A stretch of 64,000 bases of DNA from Billgrantia zhangzhouensis (lineage in GTDB: Bacteria; Pseudomonadota; Gammaproteobacteria; Pseudomonadales; Halomonadaceae). This document shows, piece by piece, positions 1 to 8,502 of the stretch. A program made the position numbers and the translations under genes. Under the pieces are notes generated by a model. The model worked only from the letters and a program-made list of their open reading frames with translations. It was not told the DNA's origin and did no database searches. Every line of letters starts with the position of its first letter. The first letter of the stretch is position 1. The stretch spans positions 62,001-126,000 of the forward strand of contig NZ_JABFTT010000011.1 in assembly GCF_021404465.1 (NCBI RefSeq). The letters run 5' to 3'.

Positions 1-1327
1 CGCGGGCTTGCTGGTGCCTGGCCAGCAGCCAGTAGGCGCCAGCGGAGACCAGCATGGCTGGTAGCGACGCGGTCAGATAACTGAACAGTGTCTCACCCAG
101 CGTGAAGCTGATCCAACTGGCGCCACTCATCCAACCGCCAAGAAATAGCCACACCACGCAGCCGGCCGCCATGGCCACGAACGCCTGAGGGTGCCAGCCA
201 CTGCGATAACGATAGGGGCCGTTCTCATCGTAGCAGGCTGTAACATCGATATGCTGATGGCGAACCAAGAAGTAATCGCACATCGCCACCGCCCAGTAGG
301 TCCCCACGATCAAGCCAACGAACAGCATGATGAAGTCGAATAGCTCCTGCAACGAAGTGCTGAACACCAGTACCGAGGAGGGCACTGCAACGATCAGGCA
401 GGCCATGCGAAAGCTGATGTTTCGTGTGATGGAGACGATCGCGGAAGAAGCCGAATAGACTAGTAAGGCAACACTGGTGATAGTGCCCAATATCACGATC
501 ATCAGTGAGGAGATACCTAGCCCCAGCTGCGTCGACCATACTACAGGGTCCAGCTCTCCAGTGATCAGGGTGGCTAGGCCGCCGACGATAGCGAACAGCG
601 TGCCCACCACGGCCAGCCCCAGGAACGATGCCCAGTAGGCCGAGCGCTCCGAGGTAGCAAAGCGAGACCAGGCGCCCAAGTAGGGAAGCCATGCAATGGC
701 ATAAGCGAAACATAGTTCTATCGCCAGGCTTGCGCCGAATAGCGTAGCGCCCTGCTCGATGCCATCCAGTTCGACGCGATTGGTGGTCAGGATTCGCCAC
801 AGCATGTAGAGCGTGAATAGGATCATTATCGGTGCAGTCACGCTAAATAGTTTGAACCCCACGCTGGGTTTGATCGCAATCAGTAGCAAGGGAATCACGA
901 TGCCGATCAGCAAGGCATACACGCCATAGTCGCCGCTAAAGCCGGCGACACCAAGGTGGTCGCTCATGATCATGGTAGATGCCGAGCCGGTCATCGACGA
1001 CAGAATGCCTACCCAGCCACAGGTGATCAGGAAGATGATGATGCCGCCAATCGAGGCGCCTTTCATGCCGAAGGTTGGGCGGAGTGCCACGACCTCATCC
1101 AGCCCATAGCGCGCCGACTTCTGGCAGGACAACGCACAAATGATGTAGGCAAAGGCGTTGGCGGTAATAGATATCCATATCGTACCGGCCACTCCTAAGT
1201 CGAAGGCGTAATAACTACCGACCAAAAAAGAGGCCAGCAGCACATTGCCGCTTGCCCATAGCCACAGCAGTGGCAGAAAGTTAGCGTCGCGCTGTCTGAT
1301 GGGAATAGGCGAGTTAATCTTGTCCAT
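1..1327 (-). CDS. NCS1-family (cytosine/purine/allantoin-type) permease, 3' end cut by window edge
   Basis: The reading frame is open from an ATG at 1327 to the left edge (about 442 codons) with no stop, so the C-terminus lies outside the window. The protein is very hydrophobic with about 12 membrane segments. It starts with a short polar tail, then a segment with LLWLWASGNVLLASFLVG, and has the motif YLGAWSRF near residue 220, which resembles the conserved W-S-R patch of NCS1 cation-coupled nucleobase or allantoin symporters. Length fits that family. A 48-aa membrane protein lies just upstream on the same strand, and a ureohydrolase/amidase pair is divergent, so the natural guess is uptake of a nitrogen-rich compound used by those enzymes. 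Family assignment is fairly secure; substrate is unknown. Confidence 0.8.
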   Translation of the reverse strand, partial: MDKINSPIPIRQRDANFLPLLWLWASGNVLLASFLVGSYYAFDLGVAGTIWISITANAFAYIICALSCQKSARYGLDEVVALRPTFGMKGASIGGIIIFLITCGWVGILSSMTGSASTMIMSDHLGVAGFSGDYGVYALLIGIVIPLLLIAIKPSVGFKLFSVTAPIMILFTLYMLWRILTTNRVELDGIEQGATLFGASLAIELCFAYAIAWLPYLGAWSRFATSERSAYWASFLGLAVVGTLFAIVGGLATLITGELDPVVWSTQLGLGISSLMIVILGTITSVALLVYSASSAIVSITRNISFRMACLIVAVPSSVLVFSTSLQELFDFIMLFVGLIVGTYWAVAMCDYFLVRHQHIDVTACYDENGPYRYRSGWHPQAFVAMAAGCVVWLFLGGWMSGASWISFTLGETLFSYLTASLPAMLVSAGAYWLLARHQQAR

Positions 1328-1394
1328 GCGTTGACCTCATGTAACTTCAGTACGGCCGCATTGTTGCACGCTGGTATGGCGGCTTGTAATTTCA

Positions 1395-1541
1395 CTAAAT
1401 GAATGCTGAGAGAAGGTAGGTGAGTACCAAAAAAGAGCCGCCTATGGTAAACAGAAGAATATGGTCTTTGCGAGTCACGGGATAGTGGCGGTTATCCACA
1501 TGTTCGGTCTGGAAGCTGGATTTGGAAGGTAAGTCGCTCAT
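1395..1541 (-). CDS. 48-aa single-span membrane protein upstream of NCS1 permease
   Basis: A short frame starts at an ATG preceded by an AAGGGC-like ribosome site and encodes a polar N-terminal half (MSDLPSKSSFQTEHVDN) followed by one hydrophobic helix (ILLFTIGGSFLVLTYLLSAF) that ends the protein. It lies 67 bases upstream of the permease start on the same strand, so the two probably share a transcript. Small one-helix proteins often accompany transporters as accessory or stabilising subunits; that role here is inference only. A longer in-frame start at 1586 exists, but the internal ATG has the better spacing. I do not recognise a named family. Confidence 0.55.
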   Translation of the reverse strand: MSDLPSKSSFQTEHVDNRHYPVTRKDHILLFTIGGSFLVLTYLLSAFI

Positions 1542-1738
1542 GAAAATGCCCTTGTTGTGGTTGATGTTCTGGACGTAGCCGATCATGAGTTAATAACTAG
1601 CATGGCCACCCTAGGCTCACAATGTGACTACGGTCATGCTGACGCCATACATTGAAAAGGCTAGCTTCAAAGCACCAACGACAATCCACTTCTCGATGTG
1701 GCCGGTGCGCTAGTGTCGAGGGTATGAGGAGCACATCA

Positions 1739-2710
1739 ATGAGCGAAGCCAAGTTCGAACAATTTGAAGGATATTTGCATTCAGGCGGCTTTCCAGGCGC
1801 TTTTCTCAACGCGCGTCGCGTCGTACCCAGTGAGGAAACGCTGGCTGCGCATACCGGCAGCGTTGCCTTCATGGGGGTTCCGTTCGATGGCATGTGCATC
1901 AGCCGAACCGGTACCAATCACGGCCCCAAAGCCATTCGTGAGGCAAGCGAACAATTCTCTTCCTACAATGCTAGCCTCGGAATAGATCTGCGGGATAGCT
2001 TCTCATTGATCGATTGTGGCGATGCGCTGGTAATTCCGGGATCGGCGCAAAAGACCTTCGAGAAATTCGAGTCCACGCTGGATGTCATGTACCGCCACGG
2101 CATTCTGCCGGTGGTCTTCGGCGGTGACCACTCGGTGGCCATCCCCAACGTGCGCGCCTTCGCCCGGCACCATCGTAATCCTGGGCTGATTCTGGTTGAT
2201 AGTCACTTCGACACCGCCGAAGACCTGGGCGGCGAAACCCTCAGCCACTGCTGCCCCATCACGCGTGCCGTTGACGCCGGCTTCGATCCGCGCAAGATCG
2301 TCATCTTGGGAATCAACGGCTGGATGAATCCGCGGGTGGAAGAGAATTACGCCAGCCGGCACGGCATTACCGTCATCCACCTCGAAGAAATTATCGAGAT
2401 TGGCGTCGCCGCCGCCGCCAGCAAGGCGCGGTCCATCGTTGAGGAGGGCACCGGTGGCGTCTACATGACCTTCGATATCGACAGCATTGATGCTGGCGCC
2501 GCGCCCGGCACAGGGGTGCCGGCGGTGGGCGGGCTGACATCGCGCGAGGCCATTGCGCTAGTACGCGAGCTGGGGCGAGCGGGCGGCGGACTCAAGGGCT
2601 TTGACCTGATGGAAGTGTCGCCCTCCTACGATCACGACGCTATCACCTCGCGTCTGGCAGTATGCCTGACTCTGGAAACGCTCGGTGCGATTGCCCAGGC
2701 GCGTCGCTAG
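1739..2710 (+). CDS. Ureohydrolase (agmatinase/guanidino-acid hydrolase family)
   Basis: A 323-aa member of the arginase/agmatinase superfamily, which uses two Mn or Ni ions to split a guanidino group into urea and an amine. Metal-ligand motifs are visible in order: GGDHS at 128-132, DSHFD at 154-158 (usually DAHxD, so Ala is replaced by Ser) and FDIDSID at 245-251, followed by APGTGVP. The start at 1739 has GAGGAG eight bases upstream; the earlier in-frame ATG at 1724 lacks one. It sits 10 bases before a nitrilase-type amidase and divergent from an NCS1 permease. Agmatine, guanidinobutyrate, guanidinopropionate or free guanidine are all possible substrates. The second and third metal motifs are atypical enough that I would not call it speB. 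Confidence 0.85.
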   Translation: MSEAKFEQFEGYLHSGGFPGAFLNARRVVPSEETLAAHTGSVAFMGVPFDGMCISRTGTNHGPKAIREASEQFSSYNASLGIDLRDSFSLIDCGDALVIPGSAQKTFEKFESTLDVMYRHGILPVVFGGDHSVAIPNVRAFARHHRNPGLILVDSHFDTAEDLGGETLSHCCPITRAVDAGFDPRKIVILGINGWMNPRVEENYASRHGITVIHLEEIIEIGVAAAASKARSIVEEGTGGVYMTFDIDSIDAGAAPGTGVPAVGGLTSREAIALVRELGRAGGGLKGFDLMEVSPSYDHDAITSRLAVCLTLETLGAIAQARR

Positions 2711-2720
2711 GGGAGTGAGC

Positions 2721-3443
2721 ATGCCGACATCTACCACCCTGCTACTTTGCCAGCCCCCCACGGGGCTGGCCTGCGTCGAGCGTCTCGAATGGATCGAGCA
2801 GGCGCTGGCTTATCCTTCAGTGACTACGCACAAACTGGTAGTGTTTCCCGAGCTGTTCCTGAGCGGCTATGTGGCCAGTGTTCTCGACCCCGCTGCCGCC
2901 TGCCGGCAAGACCAGGCGCTGCTGGAGGAGATTCGGCACCGCTGCCGGACGCATCGCGCCTGGGCCGTGATCGGTGCCGTCACCCAGGAAGCCAACGACT
3001 ATCGCAACAGCGCTATCTGCATCGATGCCGGTGGCGTGCAGCAGGCCACTCACCATAAATGCCGGCCCTTCGGCCAGGACGAGGAAGCCGCCTTTACGGC
3101 CGGGCAAGGGCTCACGCTCGTCGATACGCCCCTGGGGTGTACCGGCCTGGCGATCTGCTTCGATGTCGAAGACCCGCAGCTCATCGCAGAGTACGCCGCA
3201 TCGGGCGCCGAGTGGCTACTTGTCCCCACGGCCAACATGCGGCCCTACACCCTGGTGCCCGGCGTCAAGGTGCGCGCCCGGGCACTGGATAACGGTCTCT
3301 CGATAGTCTACGCCAACTATATTGGCCAGGACGGTGAACTCGACTTCCCGGGAGATAGTCTGGTTGTGGGCGAGCAGGGCGAGATCCACGCCCAGCTAGG
3401 TGCGCGACCAGGGCTGCTGGCCATGCAATACTGGCCCGGTTAG
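2721..3443 (+). CDS. Carbon-nitrogen hydrolase (nitrilase superfamily amidase)
   Basis: A 240-aa amidase-type nitrilase homologue with the complete Glu-Lys-Cys triad: E44 in FPELFLSGY, K113 in HHKCRPFG and C146 in LAICFDVEDPQ. This fold hydrolyses linear amides, carbamoyl-amines or omega-amides. The start at 2721 has GGGGAG just upstream and follows the ureohydrolase stop by 10 bases, so the two are almost surely cotranscribed and act in one pathway. N-carbamoylputrescine amidase or an omega-amidase for a guanidino-acid product are candidates. The Lys motif (HHKCRPF rather than YRKxHL) sets it apart from the best-known plant and Pseudomonas N-carbamoylputrescine amidases. Confidence 0.82.
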   Translation: MPTSTTLLLCQPPTGLACVERLEWIEQALAYPSVTTHKLVVFPELFLSGYVASVLDPAAACRQDQALLEEIRHRCRTHRAWAVIGAVTQEANDYRNSAICIDAGGVQQATHHKCRPFGQDEEAAFTAGQGLTLVDTPLGCTGLAICFDVEDPQLIAEYAASGAEWLLVPTANMRPYTLVPGVKVRARALDNGLSIVYANYIGQDGELDFPGDSLVVGEQGEIHAQLGARPGLLAMQYWPG

Positions 3444-3479
3444 TGCGTTGGGCAGGTTTGTCACCGAGGCGAGGGTTCG

Positions 3480-4154
3480 TTAGCTGCCGCGGCACGCCTC
3501 CAACAGCATCAGTACCGGTTCGAGCTGGCTGACGTGTAGAACGAGTACGCTATCACCGGATGCCCCATCGGCGGGGCACACCACGGCGAACTCGCCCTCT
3601 TCGAGATGGAACTCGTGAATCTCGCGAGCGCCATCCGGTGTCAGGCAGTGGATCGAGCGGTAGCTGTCGTCTTCGCCGTAGGTCAGGCGATGATAGACCT
3701 TGAAGAAGGTGTACAGCGAAAGGCCGCGCTCGAAGGCGGGCCAGCGGGCGGGAATGGTGTGCGTCTCCTCGTCGAGCACCTGCCCCTTGGCCTCGGCGGC
3801 GGCGATGGCGTCGGCCAGTGGTCCGGCCAGCAATGATGCCTCATCATGCGGTAGCGGGGCGGCTTTCTCAAAGGCCTGCTTGAAATGCAGGCGCACCCGA
3901 TCGAGTTCGTCGAGCGAGGCAATGCGCTTGTCGCTATGAGCCAGATCGGCCGGGTCGAAGCCGCCATTCTCCCAACCATGAATGACGCGCAGCGTCAGAT
4001 GGCCGTCAGCCAATGGCTCGCAGACCAGCGCCTGCAGCGCGACCCGCAGGTGCAACTGGCGTTCGATGGCCAGGTTGTCGAAAGCGGAGTAGGGCTCGGC
4101 AAAGATATGATGAAGGCGCCCTGGGGCGTGTTCCTTGGCTTCGCTGAATGGCAT
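3480..4154 (-). CDS. Conserved-looking hypothetical protein, 224 aa
   Basis: I do not recognise this protein. The chosen start (ATG at 4154, preceded by AGGGAA) gives a soluble acidic protein beginning MPFSEAKEHAPGRLHHIF with no signal peptide or membrane span. It is rich in Glu, Asp, His and aromatic residues, with a C-terminal half (YTFFKVYHRLTYGEDDSYR, then a hydrophobic VLVLHVSQLEPVLMLLEAC tail) that could be a small beta-rich domain. It is divergent from the TPP-riboswitch-controlled transporter, with about 130 bases between its start and the riboswitch. Codon use matches the neighbours, so it is a real gene. A link to thiamine salvage is only positional. Confidence 0.6.
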   Translation of the reverse strand: MPFSEAKEHAPGRLHHIFAEPYSAFDNLAIERQLHLRVALQALVCEPLADGHLTLRVIHGWENGGFDPADLAHSDKRIASLDELDRVRLHFKQAFEKAAPLPHDEASLLAGPLADAIAAAEAKGQVLDEETHTIPARWPAFERGLSLYTFFKVYHRLTYGEDDSYRSIHCLTPDGAREIHEFHLEEGEFAVVCPADGASGDSVLVLHVSQLEPVLMLLEACRGS

Positions 4155-4284
4155 GTCAGATTCCCTGCAGGGAGGAGTGTCTGGTTTTTTCGTTGTTATA
4201 TCGGTTATATCATTCCAGGGGCACGAGTTCATATCGGCCCGTATGGGGCTGGCTTGAGCCTCGCGAAGAAAAAATTCATCCACT

Positions 4285-4377
4285 GTCGCCAGGGGAGTCT
4301 CGCCGCGGCGAGGCTGAGAGAGCGCATAGGCTGACCCTGGAACCTGATCCGGTTCATGCCGGCGGAGGAAGTGCGAC
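4285..4377 (+). promoter_or_regulatory. TPP riboswitch (THI element) abutting a start codon
   Basis: The conserved thiamine pyrophosphate aptamer core is present in order: GGGGAG, a variable stem CTCGCCGCGGCGAG, GCTGAGA, then TGACCCTGGAACCTGATC and GGTTCATGCCGGCGGAGGAAG. Closing helix P1 pairs GTCGC (4285-4289) with GCGAC (4373-4377), and the next base begins the ATG of the symporter. The aptamer's conserved 3' strand (GCGGAGGAAG) is also the only ribosome site, so TPP binding should hide it directly: translational control without a separate expression platform. Confidence 0.95.
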
Positions 4378-5766
4378 ATGTCCTACCTGACGTCTGCCGT
4401 ACTCGGCACGGCGCTGCTGTGCTTTGCTCTACTGGGCCTGCGGGCTCGCCGGGCCGATGGCCCACTCGACGATTATGTCACTGCCCGGAATTCCCAGTCT
4501 GCCTCGACCTTGGGGTTGTCGTTCCTGGCATCTGGGATGGGAGCGTGGATTCTCTTCGCGCCGCCGGAGATCGGTGCTTTCGTCGGCCCGGTGGCGCTGG
4601 CAGGCTACGCCATCGGTTCGGCGCTGCCGTTCATCGTGCTGGGTCTCTACGGCCCCGCGATTCGTCGCTACCTGCCTGAAGGGCGCAGCATCGGAGAGTT
4701 CGCCGAGGCATGCTACGGCGCCGGCGTGCGCCGCTGGGTATCGCTGATCTCTATTCTCTACATGGCCTGCTTTCTTGCCGCCGAACTGACCGCCATCGGG
4801 GCGATCACCGCGCTGCTTTCCGACGTTCCCCCCGGGCTGGTGGTGATCGGCGTGGCCGTGACCACGTTGCTTTATACCGCCATCGGTGGGCTGCGTGCGA
4901 GCCTGGCCACGGATCGCTGGCAAGCGTGGCTGTTGATTGCGCTACTGTTGGTAGTGGGCGGCGTGGCGCTCGTGCGCCTGCCCGAAATGCCCGTCCAGGC
5001 GGCCTTGCCGGCCATCCCCGTCGGCAGCGCGCTGGGCGTGGCACTGACGCTGATCATTGCCGTGACCGCTGCCAACCTGTTCCATCAGGGCTACTGGCAG
5101 CGGGTCTGGGCGGCTCGCGACGAGCGTGCCCTCAACCGTGGTGCCTGGCTGGGCGGGGCGGCCACCGTGGCCGTGGTCGCCCTGGTGGGTGGGCTTGGCA
5201 TGTTGGCGGCGATGAGTGACGTGTCGCTCGGTGAGCCGCCGATTCCCTTCTTTGCCCTGTTGGTCGAAGCGCCGGGCTGGCTGGCGTTGCCGGCCTTGGT
5301 ACTGGCAGTCACCCTGGTCGCCTCCAGCGTCGATACCCTGCAGAACGGTATTGCTTCGCTGGCGGTGGCGGGGTCGGGCAGGCGAGGGTTATCCATCGGT
5401 GCGGCGCGACTGGTCACCGTGGTGCTGATGGTGCCGGTGGTGATCGTGGCGCTGCAGGGGCTCTCGGTGCTGCGGCTGTTCCTGATCGCCGACCTGTTGT
5501 GTGCCGCTATCGTGGTGCCGGTGTTGCTGGGATTGTGGCAGCGCATGACGCCTCTGGCGGCAGTGGCAGGAGGCGTGGGGGGTATGCTTGGCGCGATTCT
5601 GCCGGGCTGGGTGATGTACGGCAGCGCCACGGCGGGCGTGTTGGCGGCGAGCTTTCCCGATAGCATTCCCACACTGCCGCCGTTCCTCGGGGCACTGGTG
5701 GCTTCGACTCTGGTCAGCCTGATGATCGCCTGGCTCAAGCCCAGCGCCATGCCGCGCACCGTCTGA
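4378..5766 (+). CDS. Sodium:solute symporter (SSS/PanF type), predicted thiamine-precursor transporter
   Basis: A 462-aa polytopic protein with about 13 hydrophobic segments and the loops of the sodium/solute symporter family related to PanF and PutP (for example YTAIGGLRASLATDRWQAW near 160-180 and FHQGYWQRVWAARDE near 233-247). Its start codon directly follows a TPP riboswitch, so expression should fall when thiamine pyrophosphate is plentiful. Established knowledge: comparative genomics has tied PanF-like symporters under TPP riboswitches to uptake of hydroxymethylpyrimidine or other thiamine precursors (the ThiV group, as I recall it). Thiamine or its pyrimidine moiety is therefore the expected cargo. 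The exact substrate is inferred. It is followed by ilvD after a 65-base gap. Confidence 0.85.
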   Translation: MSYLTSAVLGTALLCFALLGLRARRADGPLDDYVTARNSQSASTLGLSFLASGMGAWILFAPPEIGAFVGPVALAGYAIGSALPFIVLGLYGPAIRRYLPEGRSIGEFAEACYGAGVRRWVSLISILYMACFLAAELTAIGAITALLSDVPPGLVVIGVAVTTLLYTAIGGLRASLATDRWQAWLLIALLLVVGGVALVRLPEMPVQAALPAIPVGSALGVALTLIIAVTAANLFHQGYWQRVWAARDERALNRGAWLGGAATVAVVALVGGLGMLAAMSDVSLGEPPIPFFALLVEAPGWLALPALVLAVTLVASSVDTLQNGIASLAVAGSGRRGLSIGAARLVTVVLMVPVVIVALQGLSVLRLFLIADLLCAAIVVPVLLGLWQRMTPLAAVAGGVGGMLGAILPGWVMYGSATAGVLAASFPDSIPTLPPFLGALVASTLVSLMIAWLKPSAMPRTV

Positions 5767-5831
5767 GCATTTGCCAGAAGGCGCCATAACGACCAACCTC
5801 AGGGGTGCGTAACCGAAACGGAGAGCGCCCC

Positions 5832-7523
5832 ATGAGCGATACCCCGGACCCGCGCCGTCGCCACTCCGCCCCGGTGGTGGATGGTGTCGGCAAGTCTGCC
5901 AGCCGCGCCATGCTGCGCGCGGTGGGCTTTTCCGACGAGGACTTCAGCAAGCCCCAGGTGGGCATTGCCTCGACCTGGAGCATGGCCACGCCGTGCAACA
6001 GTCATATTCACGAGCTGGCCGAGCGAGCTCGCGATGGCGCTGATGCGGCCGGTGGCAAGGGCGTAATTTTCAACATCATCACTATCTCCGACGGCATTGC
6101 CAACGGCACCGAGGGAATGAGGTATTCGCTGGTCTCGCGCGAGGTAATCGCCGATTCCATCGAGACAGTGGCTGGCTGCGAGGGCTTCGATGGGCTGGTG
6201 GCCATCGGCGGCTGCGACAAGAACATGCCGGGTTGCCTGATCGGCCTGGCACGCTTGAATCGCCCCAGTGTGTTCGTCTATGGCGGCACCATTCGGCCCG
6301 GTGCCAACCGCACCGATATCGTCTCGGTATTCGAGGCCATGGGCGCCCACGGCCGCGGCGACATCGACCGGATCGAGCTGAAGCAGATCGAGGAAACGGC
6401 GATTCCCGGTCCCGGCTCTTGTGGTGGCATGTACACCGCCAATACCATGGCATCGGCCATCGAGGCGCTGGGCATGAGTCTGCCCGGCAGCTCGGCGCAG
6501 GAGGCGGTGTCCCAGGCCAAGCGCACCGATTGCGAGGCGGCCGGTGCCGCCGTGCTCGAACTGCTCGAGCGCGACATCAAGCCCGCCGACATCATGACCC
6601 GCCAAGCGTTCGAGAATACCATCACGGTGGTGATTGCCTTGGGAGGCTCCACCAACGCGGTGCTGCACCTGATCGCTATGGCCAGTGCCGTGAACGTGCC
6701 GCTGTCGCTTGCCGACTTCACCGCGATTGGCTGCCGCGTGCCGGTGCTGGCCGACCTGCGCCCCAGCGGGCGCTACATGATGAGCGAGCTGGTCGAGATC
6801 GGGGGCATCCAGCCGTTGATGAAGACCCTGCTCGAGGCCGGCATGCTGCACGGCGATTGCCTCACGGTGACGGGGCGCACGCTGGCCGAGAACCTGGTCG
6901 GAGTCGAGCCCTATCCCGAGGGTCAGCAGATCGTCGCACCGCTGGATGCCCCGCTGAAGAAGGAGAGCCACTTGCGTATCCTCTACGGTAATCTGGCGCC
7001 CGAAGGAGCGGTGGCCAAGATCAGCGGCAAGGAGGGCACCCGGTTTTCCGGCAGTGCCCGGGTATTCGGCTCGGAGGAGGAGGCCCAGGCGCGCATCGAC
7101 GACGGCACCGTGGCTGCAGGCGACGTGGTGGTGATCCGCTACGAGGGCCCCAAGGGTGGTCCCGGGATGCGTGAGATGCTCACGCCGACTTCGGCGATCA
7201 TGGGCCGCGGCCTCGGTAATTCGGTGGCGATGATTACCGATGGGCGCTTCTCCGGCGGCAGCCACGGCTTCGTGGTGGGGCATGTCTCGCCCGAAGCCTT
7301 CGACGGCGGCCCGCTGGCGCTGGTGGAGGATGGCGACGCCATCACCATCGACGCCGAGGCCGATACCATCGAGCTGCATGTCGATGAGGGAGAACTTGCC
7401 CGCCGTCGTGCGGCTTGGCGACAGCCCGAGCCGCGCTACACTCGCGGCGTGCTGGCCAAGTATGCGCGCATGGTCAGCTCGGCCTCGACCGGGGCGGTCA
7501 CGGACCTGCCCAAGGAGCCATGA
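5832..7523 (+). CDS. ilvD: Dihydroxy-acid dehydratase (IlvD/Edd family)
   Basis: A 563-aa IlvD/Edd-family dehydratase, which converts 2,3-dihydroxy-isovalerate and its homologue to the 2-keto acids of valine and isoleucine synthesis. Three cluster-ligand cysteines are visible in [17 protein letters not shown] and [14 protein letters not shown], and the C-terminal swivelling domain carries [19 protein letters not shown]. It belongs to the shorter cyanobacterial/Gram-positive-like lineage (about 560 aa) rather than the 616-aa E. coli type; that lineage also contains sugar-acid dehydratases, so a second role is possible. The ATG at 5832 is preceded by GGAG. Its closeness to the thiamine-regulated symporter may be coincidental, although other branched-chain enzymes use TPP. 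Confidence 0.88.
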   Translation: MSDTPDPRRRHSAPVVDGVGKSASRAMLRAVGFSDEDFSKPQVGIASTWSMATPCNSHIHELAERARDGADAAGGKGVIFNIITISDGIANGTEGMRYSLVSREVIADSIETVAGCEGFDGLVAIGGCDKNMPGCLIGLARLNRPSVFVYGGTIRPGANRTDIVSVFEAMGAHGRGDIDRIELKQIEETAIPGPGSCGGMYTANTMASAIEALGMSLPGSSAQEAVSQAKRTDCEAAGAAVLELLERDIKPADIMTRQAFENTITVVIALGGSTNAVLHLIAMASAVNVPLSLADFTAIGCRVPVLADLRPSGRYMMSELVEIGGIQPLMKTLLEAGMLHGDCLTVTGRTLAENLVGVEPYPEGQQIVAPLDAPLKKESHLRILYGNLAPEGAVAKISGKEGTRFSGSARVFGSEEEAQARIDDGTVAAGDVVVIRYEGPKGGPGMREMLTPTSAIMGRGLGNSVAMITDGRFSGGSHGFVVGHVSPEAFDGGPLALVEDGDAITIDAEADTIELHVDEGELARRRAAWRQPEPRYTRGVLAKYARMVSSASTGAVTDLPKEP

Positions 7524-7643
7524 GCCAAGAACCAAGAGCGCCCCGTTTGGCTTTCCTGCAGAGCTTGGCTAGCTTGATCGAGTACGGATGCGGGGTGCCG
7601 CACCATGCGAGACGAGTCCAATCGCAACGCTCAGGGAGGTCCT

Positions 7644-7832
7644 ATGAAAAAGGCGAGCAACAAGCAGGCGCGGGTGGAACCCATCTACGAGGCGAGCGAC
7701 CTCAACCAGGCGGTAATCGGCTGGAACGTGGTCGACGAATCGGATCCCGACAACGAAGTTGTCGTCTCCGAGCACGAGACGCAGAGGGAGGCCATTCAGG
7801 CCGCCGAGGCATTCGAGCAGCGTGAGAACTGA
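7644..7832 (+). CDS. Small hypothetical protein (62 aa)
   Basis: A strong ribosome site AGGGAGGT lies four bases before the ATG at 7644, choosing it over the upstream in-frame start at 7605. The product is acidic, begins MKKASNKQARVEP and has a compact pattern GWNVVDES...VVVSEHETQREAIQAAEAF, which resembles the W-x-V...T-x-x-E-A-I-x-x-A pattern of the small DUF2188-like proteins. That similarity is by eye only. It follows ilvD in the same direction and precedes a hairpin terminator. Confidence 0.6.
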   Translation: MKKASNKQARVEPIYEASDLNQAVIGWNVVDESDPDNEVVVSEHETQREAIQAAEAFEQREN

Positions 7833-7862
7833 GCGCCGCTGACTTCTCTGGCGACGTTAAAA

Positions 7863-7890
7863 CGACGCCTCGTCCTTGGACGAGGCGTCG
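7863..7890 (-). terminator. Intrinsic terminator hairpin between convergent genes
   Basis: A perfect inverted repeat CGACGCCTCGTCC/GGACGAGGCGTCG with two central bases. Read on the minus strand it is followed by TTTTAAC, so it best terminates the XRE-type gene at 7927-8208, but it also lies 30 bases after the small plus-strand gene and may work both ways. Confidence 0.75.
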
Positions 7891-7926
7891 ATGTGTCTGA
7901 GCCAATCACAACGGGAACTCGGCGGC

Positions 7927-8208
7927 CTAGTAGTTCAAGGCGCCTTCCGGATCGATGGTGTGATAGACGAGGCGTAGCTCATCGAGCGAGAGATGCTCGA
8001 GGCGGCCGGCCAGCAGATCGCTGATCTTCTGTGCCGGAAGCCCGGCGCGGCGAGCGATCTCGCGGCAACCGAGGTCGGATACGGCGATGAGCCGTGTAAC
8101 AATGCGCATCAGGCGTGTGCGCTTTTCCAGGTCCCTGACATCGAGGTCAGGGCAACTTCGCGGGGGGTCGAGGAGTTCCGCGTTGGAAGAATGTCGTGCC
8201 GTACTCAT
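7927..8208 (-). CDS. XRE-like helix-turn-helix protein (93 aa)
   Basis: A 93-aa protein with a C-terminal helix-turn-helix: LIAVSDLGCREIARRAGLPAQKISDLLAGRLEHLSLDELRL matches the XRE/HigA pattern of two helices joined by a short turn and followed by an amphipathic third helix. The start at 8208 has GGAG close upstream and avoids the unlikely N-terminal extension from 8259. Such single-domain proteins act as transcription factors or antitoxins. No toxin-like partner lies next to it, so a stand-alone regulator is more likely. It is divergent from the TAXI-TRAP operon with 294 bases between starts; whether it controls that operon is unknown. Confidence 0.65.
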   Translation of the reverse strand: MSTARHSSNAELLDPPRSCPDLDVRDLEKRTRLMRIVTRLIAVSDLGCREIARRAGLPAQKISDLLAGRLEHLSLDELRLVYHTIDPEGALNY

Positions 8209-8502
8209 GACGCTCCAGTGGGCGATTGCGACAACCACATCATGGGGGCTTTTCGACAATTTTGCCAGTGCCGATTCGCGACTTTTTCGTGACGCTGCGA
8301 CGCATGCTGCTCAGTGCGCGCCCCGACGGCCTGCCGGGCTAAACCGACCTTGTGGGAATACCGAAAGTTGCCCCGAACGTAGAAACTGTCGATTAGCCTC
8401 TCAGCGCAGGGGCGTGCTAGCTTTTATCAGGTAAACGACCGGTTTCCCCGGTGCGTTCCAGGAACAACCATAAACGATCCGGTTTCAGGACGGAGGAGAC
8501 TC

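Noticed and set aside
5799-7535. Long minus-strand open frame (578 codons) opposite ilvD
   Set aside because: It is an antisense shadow of a highly conserved gene; its translation is low-complexity (His, Gly, Arg-rich) with no domain, a common effect of high-GC codon bias.
7927-8208. Toxin-antitoxin module
   Set aside because: The HTH protein could be an antitoxin, but no toxin-like frame lies beside it; neighbours are a terminator and a TRAP operon.
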